Position numbers and translations under genes: made by a program | Shown: positions 1 to 9,590 of the stretch, in pieces | Position numbering within the stretch: the stretch's first letter is position 1 | Layout of the letters: each line of letters starts with the position of its first letter | From: Larix sibirica | Taxonomy: Eukaryota; Streptophyta; Pinopsida; Pinales; Pinaceae | Assembly (NCBI GenBank): GCA_004151065.3 | Contig: NWUY0300032886.1 | Coordinates: 4,050-24,888, forward strand | Reading direction: 5' to 3' | DNA length: 20,839 bases | Notes under the pieces: model-generated | Database searches by the model: none | Told to the model about the DNA's origin: nothing | The model's input: only the letters and a program-made list of their open reading frames with translations

Positions 1-407
1 TTTGGTTGAGAACTACTCTGGGTATTGGGAGATCTCATATGAGGGTTAGGCTTGTATGTTCTTTGTGACCCCCTATCTGCTCGGGGAACTGGGAGGAAGA
101 AAACTACTCCTAGTATGGTAGGGAGGTCAACCGAGGAGTCATTCGGTAACTTGTTAAAAGCTTGGATTGGATTAAGCGGAAACCCCTTTGATAACTTCTT
201 CAATTGTTGGATCGACCGTCATGGATAGGTTTTTCTTGTACTTAATGATTTCTTTTTCTTTTTTTTTATTGAAATTTATGTACTGATTCCATTGGGCTTA
301 ATGAAGCAAGTTAACCGCATTTGTCATTATACAATTGTATGTTAAGAATTGGTAAAAGTTTAAATGTTTAGTAGATTTTTAGTTAGGGCTTCGGGAGGAG
401 CCCTACA
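1..407 (+). mobile_element. LTR retrotransposon, 3' part of an LTR
   Basis: This is called an LTR because it ends in CA (ccctaca, 401-407) and is followed three bases later by a primer-binding site complementary to plant initiator tRNA-Met, the standard junction of an LTR with the internal region. The LTR start lies to the left of the window, so only the last 407 bases are present. Just before the terminal CA is a perfect 6-bp hairpin, agggct at 385-390 and agccct at 399-404, around an 8-base loop. No coding potential is visible. No second copy of this LTR occurs in the window, so the element is either longer than the window, truncated or a partial copy. Copia versus gypsy cannot be decided because no pol region is seen. 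Confidence 0.72.
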
Positions 408-410
408 TTT

Positions 411-422
411 TGGTATCAGAGC
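411..422 (+). other. Primer-binding site for initiator tRNA-Met
   Basis: The bases tggtatcagagc match the complement of the 3' end of plant initiator tRNA-Met over 12 positions. Many plant copia and gypsy elements prime minus-strand DNA synthesis from this tRNA. The site sits 3 bases after the LTR end, the expected spacing, and fixes the element orientation as rightward. Confidence 0.8.
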
Positions 423-741
423 TCGGTTCGAACCTAGACGGAACCAGAAACATTACTTCCGCAAATTTTAAAATTGATTATAGAATTGAACTCATCTCCA
501 AGTAGTCATTCCCATTACATCTTTTTTTTTTTGTAAGTAATTGATGTTATGTAGATGTTATCATGGTATTAAAATTGTTGATTTTATTTGAGTAAGGCTT
601 TTAAGAAATTGCTTCTTGTTAATATATTTTGGGGCTATGGTGGTGGAAATAATATTGGTTTTGTATCTCTATGGAAAAGGTTGAGTTACCATCGAAGTCT
701 TTTATTTCTTTGCGTGTTAAAAGGATCCATCATAGTGTTTT
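423..741. other. Retrotransposon leader, no gene
   Basis: A+T-rich sequence following the primer-binding site. I see no gag start or long reading frame. It is best read as the untranslated leader of the element to the left, decayed or naturally long. Confidence 0.4.
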
Positions 742-1005
742 GTAGAATGATTATTATGTGATCTCTGTATAATAAATATTATTTCGAACTCTATAGAATG
801 AACATTATTTTAATCTTTGTGTAATGAGTATTATTTTGATCTCTGTAAATTGAATGTTATTTCAATATCTATGTAACGAGATCTTTGTATATTAAATACT
901 ATTTCGATCTATGTATGTTGAATTTTATCTCAATCTCTGCAAAATAAATATTAATTTGATCTCTATAGGTCGAATATTATCTCAATCTCTGTGTAACGAG
1001 ATATC
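742..1005 (+). repeat. 26-bp minisatellite, about 10 degenerate copies
   Basis: Units begin near 760, 786, 812, 838, 863, 880, 906, 931, 958 and 983, giving a regular 26-base period with one short unit of 17. The unit core is (g/c)a(t/a)ctctgt followed by an A+T part such as aataaatattattt. Copies differ by several substitutions, so the array is old. It lies 340 bases after the primer-binding site, inside what should be the leader of the flanking LTR element. The 64-codon frame over it (911-1105) is a by-product of the repeat. Confidence 0.8.
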
Positions 1006-1818
1006 CATATCTAAATATACCTATAACAAAATATATCAGAGCTTCGAGCTTTGTTTGAATAGAACGAACAGGTTCATAAGCGAATGGATCAGAATCTTAT
1101 TATAAAACTCTGTGTATATGTCATATAGATGTATACCATGAATAGGATTAAATGGTTTTTACCATAAAAGAACAGTCGAAAATGTAATGTTTCCAAACTG
1201 GTTATTGTGGAATTAATAAACTGTGAAATCGCTCAAACCTTGTGATCGAACCTCTGTTAAACAACAGAGTGAATCTTGCATGATAGTATTTAAATTGCTA
1301 TCAATAAGTTAGCAAAGGATACAGCTTTAACGACCTATATAACTGCAATAAATCTAGGGTAGTAATGTCACCTTACTGGTAGTTTTTCTAACACATTATA
1401 TTTCTTCCTCCTCTTGATCTGGAAATAGTCCAGCCATCACTTCTATTTGATAGTAAACCTCCTTAAAATACGCCACGGTGTCTGATTTTAAATGCATTTC
1501 CAATCCACGCAACCTTGACCTTGCTCTTATTTATGATGTAATATGTATAAGGACTCGGGTGCTCTGTCAGTATCTTTTTATTTTCCATTGAACACTAACG
1601 TGAGATCGAGACTGTCACTAGTTCGTTGTTGACAGTGACTTGAAATAAGTATTGTTAGTCTTAACTAACTAAAGTCACTGGTAGTTTATAAGACATTGTA
1701 TCATAAGAAATCAAACATTTTAAGTATTTTGTTAAGTAATAATAAAAAATTGAATCTTCCTTTGCTATGTAGTTTTATCTGCACACAATAAAGTTTCTAG
1801 ATAAATCTTGTGTTCATT
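1006..1818. other. Non-coding stretch, nothing recognised
   Basis: A+T-rich sequence without a long frame or clear repeat. A short imperfect echo of gtcactagt/gtcactggtagt occurs near 1614 and 1673. It separates the leader repeat from the minus-strand retroelement. I see no gag or pol trace here, so the element whose LTR opens the window has probably lost its coding part or been interrupted. Confidence 0.4.
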
Positions 1819-2223
1819 GTTTTTTTTATGAGTAAGATAAAACCTTCTATTACTGAATGTAGAGAAAAGATGTACAAAATATTGCAAAAGAGGCCTATCT
1901 TTGAGATAGAACAAACATGGTTGGCAATTCCCTCAGCTTGCAGAGATAGAATAGTAACTACAAAACACGAAAAATTTTAGCAAGTGCAAAACACTAAAAA
2001 ACTCCAACATACCCGAAATATCCCACAACAAGGGCCTAAGAAACAGTCCACTATGCCTTACTACAAAAGATAACAAGACCAAGGAAAAACAAAGGATAAA
2101 CACATTGACCCCCTCGTCCCTTGAACTTCCACCATTCCAAGGAAACCCCAAATAAGTTCGATGATTCGACTTTCGCCACAAAAAAACCAAAGAGATAAAG
2201 ACAAAAAGATGACCAAAAAAACC

Positions 2224-2878
2224 TTACAATCTACCCGGAGCCCTCAGTAGCAATTTCATCCTTCGCCACTCGTCCTTCATTCTGAGATTTTTTTTGTGTA
2301 GGGTCGTTGGTGAAGCCAAACTGCCCGACATTTCCTCAAGAGTGGGTGTGCGCTGCCTCGCCTCTTGTGATGGCCCTCCGCTGTCCTCCTTCATGACTTC
2401 AAACCAACTAGGCTCATGTTTGAAAGGTGGTACCGCTACCTCAAGGATAGCTTCCATGGAATTAATCTCTTGGAGCATAGTGCTACGCATCCTACCCAAC
2501 ACTTCCTCCACTAGTTCCTCAAACTTCTCTCATTCCATCATCAACCTTGCAAGCAAGGTGCAGACAATCCAATACAGAGTCGCTATCGACACTGAATTTC
2601 TTCACTCTCCCTTTCTAAGATGGTCGTGTCTATGTGTTGGGGGGTGGCATCCATATAAATTTGGTTCCATTCAACCTCACGAGGCTGAGCCTCATTTCTT
2701 CTGTTGCCACCCCTGGGACTTCTCATGCGTTGTCTCGAAGCCATACCAGGACCAGTGCACTCTTCCTCTCGACTCTCTTTCGACTTGGTGAAGGTCTTCA
2801 GTGAATCGTGCTTGGTCTCAATGGCTTCCATATCGATTTTAGTATCCTTTAAATAGCCATAACCTCCCCTTGTGTGTG
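2224..2878 (-). pseudogene. Broken charged reading frame, gag/ORF1-like
   Basis: Two consecutive minus-strand frames, 2831-2583 (82 codons) and 2511-2224 (95 codons), lie in different phases, so at least one frameshift separates them. The first frame continues upstream without a stop to about 2878, reading GGYGYLKDTKID before the methionine at 2831. The composition is unlike the random frames around it: rich in Glu, Lys and Arg, with a basic stretch RMRSPRGGNRRNE and then acidic helices ILERESEE and MEEVLGRMRS. Such composition suits a nucleic-acid-binding gag or ORF1 protein, but I recognise no defined domain. A zinc knuckle is not visible. Function is inferred only from composition and from the poly(A)-bearing 3' end downstream. 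Confidence 0.35.
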
Positions 2879-3204
2879 GAAGGAGGCCTATTAACTCTCC
2901 TCCTCCACACCACCATCTTCACACATTCGACAATCATGTTAAGATCTACATTCGTGTTCCCCATCCAGGTTGTGTCAGACGTATAATGAGCTTTGTACTC
3001 CTCCAAATCATTCATATATCCTTGAGTATTGCAACTCCTCTTATCTCTCAACGGGTTTGATCGTGGTGTTAATGTGATCAGTCTTATCTCTCATCCCATG
3101 TTCTTAACATCGCATGCCTGGTACTATTCCCTCCCACCGATGATCTTAAACACTCCTCGATCTTCAAGTGTCCTCCACTCCATTAAATTCGCCCATCTGT
3201 CATA

Positions 3205-3464
3205 AGAGTGATGCCCCGTGTGTGTTATTCTCCCACACCTATTCTCCATCTTCCGTGAAGCGGTCTTACAACCTGTCGTTATCACTCGCATTCAGGTGAA
3301 ATCTCATGTTCATCGTTATTATTGTTTTCTATATAGAGTGATGCCCCTTGTGTGTTATTCTCCCACACCTATTCTCCATCTGTCGTGAAGCGATCTTACA
3401 ACCTGTCGTTATCACCCGCATTCGGGTGAAATCTCATGTTCATCGTTATTATTCTTTGTTTTAT
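3205..3464 (-). repeat. 130-bp direct duplication, two copies
   Basis: Copy 1 starts at 3205 and copy 2 at 3335, both with agagtgatgcccc and both ending in a gttcatcgttattatt stretch. They are about 95 percent identical, with scattered single-base changes. They directly abut and are followed by a (TA)n run at 3461-3478. In relation to the minus-strand retroelement block they sit at the presumed 5' end, where some LINEs carry promoter monomers. That role is a guess. Confidence 0.85.
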
Positions 3465-3465
3465 A

Positions 3466-3859
3466 TATATATATATATTCTAACGATCTTGAATACAATA
3501 TGCAAGAAAAAGCTTTACTCAATAATTTTAAATTAAATAGTCAAAATAACTAATAATTTTTACAAAACCTTAAAATTGCAAAGCCTTATAGAAGAAAAGC
3601 ATAACTAACCATGCTCACTAGAAAACAATCTATAATAATTATAGTAGTAAGTTATGATAATATCAACATAAATGCACAATGATAAAGAGAACAAGATATA
3701 TCCATATCATTAAGTGGAGAAGAATCATCAAGTTCCAATCAAAATCTAATTCATAAATTACTCATGAGAATCAAAAAGCTTGTTTTCATGCTTCCCACAT
3801 ATATATATGTTCTTTTCATAAATAATCATTCCTTAAAAAAGAATCACTCCAACAAGTAA
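3466..3859. other. A+T-rich spacer, nothing recognised
   Basis: Contains the (TA)n run at its left edge and otherwise unstructured A+T-rich sequence. No frame or repeat of note. Confidence 0.5.
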
Positions 3860-4163
3860 ATATGTACCCTAAATGATGTCCAAAATTATAACTTTTTAGG
3901 AGTATCCATGTGTAGTGCTCTACTTAGGAATAGTGAACACGTCACATCTATGTTTTTTGAACACTAGGTGCCAAGCTCTCTTGTGGATAATGTAACACTT
4001 GGTGATCATAATATGTGCCCTAAGTGATGTCCAAAATTATAATTTTCTTTAGGAGTATCCAAGGTTATAGTGCTTTACTTATGAATTAGTTAACACATCA
4101 CATATATTTTTTAAACAGTAGGTGCCAAGCTCTCCTTTGTACAATGTAACACGTGGTTATCGT
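3860..4163 (+). repeat. 151-bp tandem duplication
   Basis: Copy 1 begins near 3861 (tatgtaccct) and copy 2 near 4012 (tatgtgccct). Shared blocks in order are gatgtccaaaattataa, ttaggagtatcca, tagtgct, tacttatgaa-like sequence, aacacgtcacat-like sequence, and ggtgccaagctctc. Divergence is roughly 15 to 20 percent with small indels, so this duplication is older than the 130-bp pair to its left. No coding function is seen. Confidence 0.8.
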
Positions 4164-5174
4164 ATTTTTTCTCTATGAATATGAATACATGAATTGTTAA
4201 ATTACTAAAAACAAAAGGGTATAGTGCTCCTATGAGAATAAAATTATCAAGAGAGAAGAAAAAAGTTCCATTTAAAAATGAATCGAATATAATAATTACT
4301 CATGTGAAATAACTATTCATGTCAACAAGTTTGTTGAAGTGTAAAATGGACTACAAAATTAGATAGAAGTCCTTGATAAAGGATGTGTGACACGTATTAG
4401 TGTTTCTATTCATAACGGAAAAGATGCCATTTTTATAAGATATTTAGAATGATCATGCATGGTTGGAGTGCTTGCTAACTCATTCATTTATTTTGGGCAT
4501 GTTTACAAAACTTATCTATCTTCAAGACTCTTAAACATCCCATAATTCTAGCAAAAGAGTCTGAGTTACAACTTTCAGTTTCCAGTAGATACAGAAAATC
4601 TTAAGCATAAATTTGGTCTTAGCAAGCATGATTTTGACAATAATCACTAAAGGGGGAGTGCAAATTGCAACATTAAAATAATTGGAAAATTCAAGGGAAT
4701 TCCATTAATTTATGAGTTATCGACTTGAATTCTAACATATTGACAAGACAATTATTTTATATGTCAAAGGAAATAGAAAAGAGAACGTGATGGTTTCAAA
4801 AAATTTATGCAATTCTTGTCAAATTGTGATCAATTTTGAATTCTTCCCTTGAAAAAAAAGCTAATTGCCTGAAGTGTAAAATAAAATCATTGTTGATTAT
4901 GTTGTTATTGTTAAAGTGTAGCTCATAGTTTGACCATGTGAATTTCAAAGTTTGTTGCATATCGTGAAAAGAATGGGGGTTTGTGGTCATGTAGACTCAT
5001 ATGTGCAATTGTAAAATTGCTTGCATTGTATTTACTTATATTCCTCTTTTCTAGTTGGCCCGTGTTAGTCTTGTTGCCCTTACTAGCTTTGCATAGGATG
5101 ATTGGGAGCCCATTATGACTTACTCAACCTAATAATACAATTGCTAATGCTAATGTTAATATTGTTGTTATTTA
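4164..5174. other. Non-coding A+T-rich stretch
   Basis: Apart from the possible polypurine tract, no coding region or strong repeat is visible. If the tract is real, the part after 4659 would belong to an LTR. Confidence 0.4.
4649..4658 (+). other. Possible polypurine tract and 3' LTR start
   Basis: The tract aaagggggag is followed directly by TG (4659), the arrangement expected where an internal region meets a 3' LTR in plant LTR retrotransposons. No matching LTR end, integrase or second LTR copy is identified in the neighbourhood, so this rests on the tract alone. Confidence 0.3.
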
Positions 5175-5891
5175 TTGCACTTGTTGGCATGCTTGTGTTT
5201 GTTGAAAACAACCAACAATAGCTCCACCAAAAAGGCCTCAAAAGTTCAATTTGGAAGTCTTCCACAAGGTGAGAATCCAATTATTCATGAAACCTATTAT
5301 ATGTCAAATTTGAATATGAATTTTGCCATGAATATCAACAACAATACTTGGTGGTATTTTGTGGGTCACAATCCTATAGGGTCATGACTAAGACCATGAA
5401 GTAGAAGGTTCTAGAGCCTCAAGAATGGCATTAACAAACCACTTGAAACTTGATTAGAGGCCTTTTATGTTTAATTTTAAAAGTTGTATGAGATAAAAAT
5501 GTCTTTATAGCCCTTGGCTCTAGGAACACCTCTGAGGTTTTTTCTAGTTTGTTCAAGGATTTCTTTGTTCAGGAGACCATAAAGCTTTAACATCCTACAT
5601 GGGTAAAGTTCCTTGGCCATCCTATGCAATCCTAGACTTTCCTGGAATATATTTTCAGGCCCTTGGGGAACATTATCCATCATATGTCATATTGTGTTTT
5701 CAACCCTCATCCACAAAAAAGGGTTTGACCAGAAGAAAAACTTTAAAGAGTTTGCTTTCATATTTCTAAGCAATAAAATAATTAGGAAACTATAAGGCAT
5801 ATCGATTTGTGGAACACCTACTTCCATTGTGATACTCTGGACCATAAGATTTGAGTATCATAACCATAATATTTGGCAATATTCTCTCATG
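5175..5891. other. Decayed repeat sequence, weak coding flavour
   Basis: Short frames on both strands (5175-5387 plus, 5683-5477 minus, 5613-5795 plus) are open over 60 to 70 codons, but none resembles a protein family I know. The region reads as eroded transposon sequence leading into the better-preserved frame at 5892-6392. Confidence 0.3.
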
Positions 5892-6392
5892 GGCAAACTT
5901 AATGCCCTTCAACCTCAAATCCCTCGAGCTCCTTAAACTCTACAAGTCAATCCACCCCTTCAAGCCAACATAGATGTTGAGTATGGTTAGCTTCAAGTCG
6001 TTGGAAAGAATTCCCAAGTAAACAAAAAATTATTGCAACCCAAAAGTCTCATTCAACCTCAACTCGGTGATCTAATGGTAGGTCATAAATTTCACAAGTT
6101 CAACTCAAAAAGCTTGCTTGCCCCTCACGGCCTTAACAAGAGAGATCTTTCTCCTCCTCCCTTATGGAACTTTAAGGATGCCTCAGACATCAAGGACGTG
6201 AGAAGAAACCCAAAGGACACACCATGCATGATTATTTCTTCACATTTTCAACATCTCAAGACAATAAACTCATTCGATGTCCTTGCAATTTTGCTAGAAG
6301 GCCTAGAGAATGATAATGTAGATTATCACTACTCAATCACAATGAGAGTAGTGTTAAGGAACATCAAGGGTTTCTTAGAACCCCACCGCTAG
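5892..6392 (+). pseudogene. Decayed coding-like stretch, probably retroelement-derived
   Basis: One plus-strand frame can be followed for about 166 codons with only two in-frame stops, both in its first third. The last 119 codons (6033-6392) are uninterrupted. It begins Gln/Pro-rich (LNALQPQIPRAP), then has a basic segment with HGLNKRDLSPPPLWNFKDA, then a mixed helical end with FDVLAILLEGLEND and a terminal IKGFLEPHR before the stop. Composition is more protein-like than that of shadow frames nearby. I do not recognise a family; a gag or linker part of a retroelement polyprotein is the likeliest source given the surroundings. It could also be a chance frame. Confidence 0.3.
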
Positions 6393-6828
6393 ATAATGGT
6401 TAGAAGAATCATAAATTTTCTTCAAGAAATATACATTTGTTGTTTGTAGGAAATTGATAATTCAAGTTGTATGTTTTGTTTGAATCTTATATGGCCAAAC
6501 TCACTAGGCTTTTATTCCAACCATTAGATTATGTTTCCAATCATTGATGAAAGGGCATACAAGATGTGGTGATTTTGAATTCGATTAAGCATGTTGCATG
6601 TGTATCGTAGTGGGGTGTTGATCCAACTCAACCTTTAGTTTCAATCTTACACAATTTATAGTCATATTCTAGGTTTGGCAACATATATACATCAAATGAT
6701 GTTATTGAACCAACGGATTTTTAAAAATGGATCACGAACGAGCTCCCTAAAGATTGGTGACTTTAACAAGGTTGAAGCATGAGGATATAGAGAGGTTACT
6801 CCTTGCAATGCTCTTGTACCTCTTCGAA
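6393..6828. other. Non-coding spacer before the 87-bp satellite
   Basis: No frame, repeat or signal that I can support. Confidence 0.4.
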
Positions 6829-7180
6829 AGCTTGACTAGGGTTGTATGATTCTAATGAATTCAATTGCAATAATTCTTCAAAGTCTCATTCACTTGGTTT
6901 ACTTTAATTGCAATAAGTTTGACTAGGGTTGTACGATTCTAATGAATTCTATTGCAATAATTATTCAAAGTCTCATTCACTTGCTTTAATTCAATTGCAA
7001 TAAGCTTGACTAGGGTTGTATGATTCTAATGAATTCAATTGCAATAATTCTTCAAAGTCTCATTCACTTGGTTTAATTCAAATGCAAAAAGCTTGACTAG
7101 GGTTGTATAATTTTAATGAATTCAATTGCAATAATTCTTCAAAGTCTCATTCACTTGGTTTATAATTCAATTGTAATAAT
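6829..7180 (+). repeat. 87-bp tandem repeat, four copies
   Basis: Units start at 6829, 6916, 7003 and 7090, exactly 87 bases apart, each opening with ag(c/t)ttgactagggttgta. Later shared blocks are taatgaattcaattgcaata, ttcaaagtctcattcactt and a closing aattcaattgcaata. Units are about 90 to 95 percent identical. Each unit itself contains two ttcaattgcaataa motifs, suggesting a shorter ancestral unit. The exact period and low divergence mark this as one of the younger arrays in the window. Confidence 0.92.
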
Positions 7181-7383
7181 TTTTCAGTCTCCAAAGACCT
7201 TTCTCTTAAGAGTATATTATATAGAAGAACATCTGACCCAAACCATAATAACAATATTCAAGTACAAATGCAAAAACGAATTTGAGTCAATATGAGAGAC
7301 CCAAAAAAATGTGAAGAAAATGTCTAGTATTACTAAAATATGGAAATAGACATCTCATAAATACCAAACATGCATTTTTTAAA

Positions 7384-7500
7384 TTAAAAAAAAAAAAAAA
7401 AAAAANTATATGTATATATATATATATATATATAGATAGATATATGTATATAGTTGGTGTATATATATTATATATTTATATATTTAAGTGTATATATATA
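7384..7500 (+). repeat. Poly(A) run with an N, then TA microsatellite
   Basis: A run of about 21 A ends in an unresolved base at 7406 and passes into an imperfect (TA)n tract to about 7500. The N marks a sequencing or assembly ambiguity at the homopolymer. The A run could be a retroposon tail, but no element body is recognised to its left. Confidence 0.85.
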
Positions 7501-7566
7501 TAGTAGGGCATTATACTTTTCGGTTGAACAACCTGTAAGAAGAATGCTCAAGGCATCTACTATAAA

Positions 7567-7670
7567 GAATAGTTTTATAATATTCAGTGAAAAATAAAAT
7601 ACAATGGTTTTTATAGGGAATAGTTTTATAATATTCCGTGAAAAATAAAATACAATGGTTTTTATAGCAA
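7567..7670 (+). repeat. 51-bp direct duplication
   Basis: Copies at 7567-7617 and 7618-about 7668 share tagttttataatattc and gaaaaataaaatacaatgg almost perfectly, with one clear change (cag to ccg). The duplication also makes the two overlapping minus-strand frames here internally repetitive, so those frames are not genes. Confidence 0.9.
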
Positions 7671-8086
7671 AGATGAAGAGATTGCAAAATAAGCATAGAG
7701 AATGCATAATTTCATTCGCTTTAGTCTCAACACTATGTGACAGTGTGGATCACATATTCTCAAGTGTTCCATTTTTAAGGTTTCAACACAACAATAAAGG
7801 TTCATCAAGTTTAGTAAGTGTCTAAATTCAATGGAAATAATTTTTTGGAGGGATCTAGGAAAATTGAAAATTGATTAGGATTATTTGGAAAAGGTTCAGA
7901 TTTAAATTTGATTGGCTACCACTATAAACCCTATACTAATGTCACCAGCTCACAAGTCAACAACTAGCAGAAAACTCATAATTCAACTTGGAACCAAAAC
8001 ATCCCTTAATGGAAGCGCCTACCCTTCTTGACAAACCATAACAAGCTAACACATCTATAAAAAGATTGAATTCTAAAAGGAGGAAT
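7671..8086. other. Non-coding spacer
   Basis: Nothing recognised. If the minus-strand primer-binding site at 8849 is real, this is internal sequence of that element. Confidence 0.35.
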
Positions 8087-8437
8087 TTAATTCACTCCTT
8101 TTGTGATTAAAACGTGCAAACCATGGACATTACAACCCATGGAGATTGAAGACAAACAATTACAAAATAAGGAAATTCGAAGAAGTGGACAAGGAGATAC
8201 CTGAACAACCAAAAACGGGACAGTACCCCAAAAACAAGCCACACGTCCTAAACATATGGGTAAAATGGGTAAAGTGTAAAAACCAAACTCTAGTCTGACT
8301 GATGGCCAAATTCTAGGTACAACAAAATTGGGCGTATTGGCATCGGCCAAAATGTTTGGGCAAGTTCTACAAGGAAGAGTTTGACTAAAAGTACCAAATA
8401 ACATCTCGACCAATGGGTAAAGGGTAGGTATAGTCAA
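8087..8437 (-). other. Unassigned 116-codon open frame
   Basis: This uninterrupted minus-strand frame is rich in Cys, Leu, Phe and Pro and is strongly hydrophobic in its second half (around GFYTLPILPICLG and ISLFCNCLSS). I recognise no motif. It starts about 410 bases downstream of the degenerate minus-strand primer-binding site at 8849-8860, where a leader or gag region would fall, but the composition does not look like gag. It may be a chance frame. Confidence 0.15.
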
Positions 8438-8848
8438 TTAAGTTGATGGTGACGCAATATAACCCAATGAAGCTTAGGCAGCTTTGAATAACAGTGAAGC
8501 TAAAGATCGTGATTCATGAAATTAATTTATGTATCATTCTATCACCTTTCATGCTCTTTAGTCAGTTTAGTTTTTCTATAATCATAAATGGTATTTCTTT
8601 ATGTCTCATTTTCATAGGGAATTGTTCAATTGTTTATTGATGGTCATCTCTGTCTATAAAATTTATATGTTGTTTTCCCTTTGTTATATTTAGTTGAATA
8701 TCTCTAAATTTGTTTAGAGGATTTCAAGCATTTTGAACTTTTTTTTCCCTCTCCCCACATCCTTAAAACTCGACGCATGCCTTGATACACCTAGATGCAA
8801 AGGAAGACTCCGAACAAGGTTGGGATGACACTTGACAGCCAAAATGAT

Positions 8849-8863
8849 GCTCTAATGCCAACT
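8849..8863 (-). mobile_element. Degenerate LTR end and primer-binding site, minus strand
   Basis: On the minus strand the order is ...gcttgtatca, two bases, then tggcattagagc. The 12-base block differs at two positions from the initiator tRNA-Met site tggtatcagagc seen intact at 411-422. The preceding tgtatca would be the end of an LTR reaching to higher coordinates. The order and spacing fit an LTR-internal junction, but the mismatches and the lack of a second LTR or pol make this a candidate only. The internal part would run leftwards from 8849. Confidence 0.45.
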
Positions 8864-9369
8864 GATACAAGCATGTCATGAGAATTGAGGATTTTAGAGA
8901 AATCACACTTCAGAATTCATTATCTGTGCATTACGTAATAACATATCTATATTGCACAAAATTGTAATAATATTTTAATGAAAATTTGTTTTATTTATCT
9001 AAAGGTGGTAATATCTATCAACCACTGTTTCCAGACTTTCCTGAGTATTACAAAATTTGGTTTTCGGAGCCATTATAGAAGAACTTACATTCAGAACCAA
9101 ACCCTAAACAAAACAACTAACTGAGATAACAAAGAATTCAAAGAGTGGTGAACATTACCTGGATGATAATGAGATCAAGGGATTGCTATTTGCCGTCTGT
9201 TGATCTGTTAACTTTTAAGTTAACTAGATTGTTATTAGCCATAGTAGTAATATTTGAGTATGAATATAAGTATGAAAAGAATATGATTCGGTATAAAAAA
9301 TATGTAAAAAGAATCTATTATAAATAAAATACGAAAGTAAATATCTCGTAAATATCAGATAAAGCTTTT
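8864..9369. other. Possible LTR body, no gene
   Basis: If the junction at 8863 is correct, this stretch begins with LTR sequence of that element, but no far edge can be placed. No coding region is seen. Confidence 0.25.
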
Positions 9370-9590
9370 TAAAAATTTCAAAAATTTATAAATATATTTA
9401 TTCATTCAAAATTTTATAAAAATCTCAAAAAATTATAAATATATTTATTCATTCAAAACTTTAAAATAGCATTCATTTTTCATTATAAGTAAATTGAAAT
9501 ATATCTCAAATTTGAAACATAATATATGATATAACAACATGAAAATAGAGTTTGAATATGATATAACAACGTAACAATAGAGTTTAATAG
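9370..9590 (+). repeat. Two short tandem duplications, 47 bp and 32 bp
   Basis: A 47-base unit with aatatatttattcattcaaaa is present twice (ttcattcaaa at 9401 and 9448). A 32-base unit with atgatataacaac and aatagagttt follows, also twice (9526 and 9558). Both lie in very A+T-rich sequence and look like replication-slippage products. Confidence 0.75.

Larger units (their letters stand above)
1820..3465 (-). mobile_element. Non-LTR retroelement-like block, probably internally deleted
   Basis: Read on the minus strand, the block ends with tagaaggttttatcttact, then a short spacer and an A run (T run 1820-1827 on the + strand). That arrangement resembles the 3' end of plant L1-type LINEs, where a T-rich 3' untranslated region runs into poly(A). 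Upstream are a G/T-rich region (1933-2190) and a broken charged frame (2224-2831). The presumed 5' end carries two 130-bp direct repeats (3205-3464). No reverse transcriptase is found, so it would be a deleted or non-autonomous copy. The left flank of the T run was not found repeated near the right end, so no target-site duplication supports the limits. It could also be a chimera of unrelated repeats. Confidence 0.38.

Noticed and set aside
2294-2791. 165-codon plus-strand frame
   Set aside because: Longest plus frame in the left part, but Ser/Cys/His-rich without motifs; the minus strand carries the charged, protein-like frames, so this is treated as their shadow.
6829-7180. CRISPR array
   Set aside because: Units are contiguous 87-bp tandem repeats without unique spacers, in a eukaryotic context.
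7468-7707. Minus-strand frames with repeated NHCILFFTEYYK-like blocks
   Set aside because: The repetition is the 51-bp DNA duplication; frames in two phases are equally open, typical of chance.
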